64,000 bases of DNA from Granulicella sibirica. GTDB taxonomy: Bacteria; Acidobacteriota; Terriglobia; Terriglobales; Acidobacteriaceae. The stretch lies in the NCBI RefSeq assembly GCF_004115155.1, contig NZ_RDSM01000003.1:372001-436000 (forward strand), read 5' to 3'. The position numbers were made by a program, and so were the translations under genes. Below are positions 62,381-64,000 of the stretch, one piece after another. The notes under the pieces are model-generated. The model ran no database searches and was not told the DNA's origin. It saw only the letters and a list, made by a program, of their open reading frames with translations. Every line of letters starts with the position of its first letter. Within the stretch, counting starts at the first letter, position 1.

Positions 62381-64000
62381 ATGAAAGAGAGACGAGACGT
62401 GAGGGTTTTCTTTGATCGGATGCGAGGGGTGGGAGCAGTGGCTCTCACCGTTGGGGCCTACCTAAGCGCCTATGCACAGGGCACAGTTCCGCCGCCGGCT
62501 CCGGCTTCTTCGCAAGCGCCTGTTGTAATCGGGGTAGACCTTGCGAGAATCGTGGGCCCTTATAAGCCGATCTATAGCTGGTTCGGCTATGACGAAGCGA
62601 ACTACACGACGATGCGGCATGGGACGGAGTTGCTGAAGGAGCTGCACGACCTTAGTCCGGCACCGGTGTATATCCGAGCCCATCACCTGCTGACCTCGGG
62701 GGACGGTGTGGCTGAGCTGAAGTTCAGCTCGACCAATGTGTACTCGGAAGATGCAGATGGGAAGCCGGTGTATGACTTCAAGATCTTTGACGGGATCTTC
62801 GATGCCTATAAAGCTGCGGGCGTGCGGCCGATGGTGGAGTTGGGATTCATGCCGAAGGATCTTGCCGCGGACCTTCCGAATCGGCACGAGCCTTACCAGG
62901 TCCACTATCCGAAAAGCACTATCTCGGGAAAGTCAAACAACCCTCCGAAGGACTACGCGAAATGGGGAGAGCTTGCACGTGTGGTGACGGCTCACCTCGT
63001 GGAGCGCTATGGCAAGGAGACGGTGCTGCAGTGGTACTTCGAGGTCTGGAACGAGCCGGATATTGACTACTGGCACACGACACCAGAGGAGTACTGGAAG
63101 CTCTACGACTATGCCGTCGCGGGGGTTCGAGCGGCGCTTCCGGGAGCGAGGGTCGGCGGCCCGGCCTCGACAAGCCCCGGGAATCCAAAAGCATATGGCT
63201 TCCTGAAGAATTTTCTTGATCATGTGGATACAGGAAAGAGCGCGGCCAATGGTAAGGCGCTACCGATGGACTTCATTTCGTTTCATGCCAAGGGCTTTCC
63301 GACGATCAAAGAAGGCAAGGTCACGATGGGACTAAACCGCGAGATGAAGGATGCAGACCAGGGGTTTGATCTTATCTCGAAGTACCCAAAGTTCAGGAAC
63401 CTGCCAATCATCATCAGCGAGGCAGATCCTGAAGGGTGCGCGGCTTGTTCATCGAAAGTCAACCCGGCGAACAACTATCGGAATGGAACCCTTTATCCGG
63501 CGTATACGGCCGCGGCTTTCAAGGGACTGTTTGAACTGCAGGATCGACACAAAGTGAATCTACTCTCGATGCTGAGCTGGTCGTTCGAGTTTGAAGATAA
63601 GGATTACTTTGAAGGGTTTCGATCGCTGGCGACGAACGGGGTTGATAAGCCGGTGCTCAACGTCTTCCGCATGTTCGCGCTGATGTCGGGAAATCGCGTG
63701 ATGACGACGAGCTCGGGGCAGGTGCCGCTCGATACGCTGCTGAGTACGGGTGTTCGTGAGAATGCCGATGTGGATGCGCTGGCAACCATGGGAGATCGCG
63801 AGGCGGCGGTGCTGGCGTGGAACTATCACGACGTCGATGGGGCAGCGGAGGCTACCTCGGTGAATGTTGCGATCGCAGGGATCCCGAGTAATGTGCATCG
63901 GGTCTTGCTCGAGCACTACAGGCTCGATGACACGCACAGCAATGCCTACACGATATGGAAAGGTATGGGTTCGCCGCAACATCCTACGACGGAGCAGTAC
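62381..64000 (+). CDS. GH39-type glycoside hydrolase (beta-xylosidase-like), 5' part
   Basis: The frame is open from 62381 to the window end (540 codons), so the gene is cut. The first 35 residues form a signal peptide (VGAVALTVGAYLSAYAQG); a GTG at 62399 is an alternative start. The TIM-barrel GH39 catalytic domain is clear: SWFGYDEANYTTM, VRPMVELGFMPKDLA and the acid/base Glu225 in QWYFEVWNEPDIDYWH. The probable nucleophile is Glu347 in IIISEADPEG. The usual activity is exo-beta-xylosidase on xylo-oligosaccharides. It is 11 bases after the TonB receptor and probably in its transcript. Confidence 0.9.
   Translation, partial: MKERRDVRVFFDRMRGVGAVALTVGAYLSAYAQGTVPPPAPASSQAPVVIGVDLARIVGPYKPIYSWFGYDEANYTTMRHGTELLKELHDLSPAPVYIRAHHLLTSGDGVAELKFSSTNVYSEDADGKPVYDFKIFDGIFDAYKAAGVRPMVELGFMPKDLAADLPNRHEPYQVHYPKSTISGKSNNPPKDYAKWGELARVVTAHLVERYGKETVLQWYFEVWNEPDIDYWHTTPEEYWKLYDYAVAGVRAALPGARVGGPASTSPGNPKAYGFLKNFLDHVDTGKSAANGKALPMDFISFHAKGFPTIKEGKVTMGLNREMKDADQGFDLISKYPKFRNLPIIISEADPEGCAACSSKVNPANNYRNGTLYPAYTAAAFKGLFELQDRHKVNLLSMLSWSFEFEDKDYFEGFRSLATNGVDKPVLNVFRMFALMSGNRVMTTSSGQVPLDTLLSTGVRENADVDALATMGDREAAVLAWNYHDVDGAAEATSVNVAIAGIPSNVHRVLLEHYRLDDTHSNAYTIWKGMGSPQHPTTEQY

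Overview
The window looks like chromosomal DNA of an acidobacterium of the Terriglobus/Granulicella/Edaphobacter type (family Acidobacteriaceae). The grounds are the GC-rich, gene-dense layout, two TonB-dependent-receptor-like outer-membrane proteins with an N-terminal carboxypeptidase-regulatory-like domain, a CadC-type winged-helix regulator with a TPR tail, two giant secreted proteins built from choice-of-anchor-D/SBBP and NHL/VCBS/Ig-like repeats, and a Y_Y_Y-propeller GGDEF sensor. The assignment is by protein style only; no rRNA or other marker gene is present. I see no rRNA, tRNA, CRISPR array, intact insertion sequence or prophage.

Layout. 1-696: 3' end of sufS, with a hairpin after it. 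1085-3529: winged-helix/TPR regulator. 3926-17247: a small CPxC protein, a 2654-residue secreted repeat protein with a lectin-like domain, an outer-membrane barrel, a cupin, a triple NTF2-like protein and a PMT-type membrane glycosyltransferase. 17371-19694: DHA2-type MFS exporter followed by its probable TetR regulator, with a palindrome at the promoter. 20016-22745: a TonB-receptor-like protein. 22911-25978: a three-gene periplasmic dehydrogenase set (gluconate dehydrogenase subunit-3-like protein, GMC flavoprotein, pentaheme cytochrome c). 26025-32142: a signalling cluster, with a response regulator interrupted by an in-frame amber codon, a PAS histidine kinase with an ethylene-receptor-like membrane domain, and a divergent propeller-GGDEF protein. 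32544-36179: a 1211-residue membrane protein I do not recognise. 36245-38696: convergent LigD-type polymerase and ATP-dependent DNA ligase. 38761-44025: giant NHL/VCBS/Ig-like secreted protein. 44207-47992: DegT aminotransferase, FAD protein and family-2 glycosyltransferase. 48427-49526: small protein and a sugar-lactonase-like amidohydrolase. 49690-50363: VapBC toxin-antitoxin with its operator. 50453-52389: TPR/glycosyltransferase-like gene broken by a single-base frameshift. 52828-64000: arabinose/xylose-polysaccharide locus with araA, a GH43 arabinanase, a zinc metalloprotease, a GntR repressor, a TonB receptor and a GH39 enzyme running off the window.

How the genes work together. The last 11 kb read as a plant-polysaccharide uptake and breakdown unit: the TonB receptor takes up oligosaccharides, GH43 and GH39 cleave arabinan/xylan side chains, AraA converts L-arabinose to L-ribulose, and the FadR-type GntR protein probably controls the receptor through a repeated GGTNCTACCTTTG element. 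The giant repeat proteins, cupin, barrel and PMT enzyme suggest heavy investment in the cell surface. The most unusual items are the ethylene-receptor-like kinase that lacks the copper-ligand Cys and His, the amber-interrupted response regulator one base before it, the orphan 1211-residue protein, and the repeated regulatory elements.
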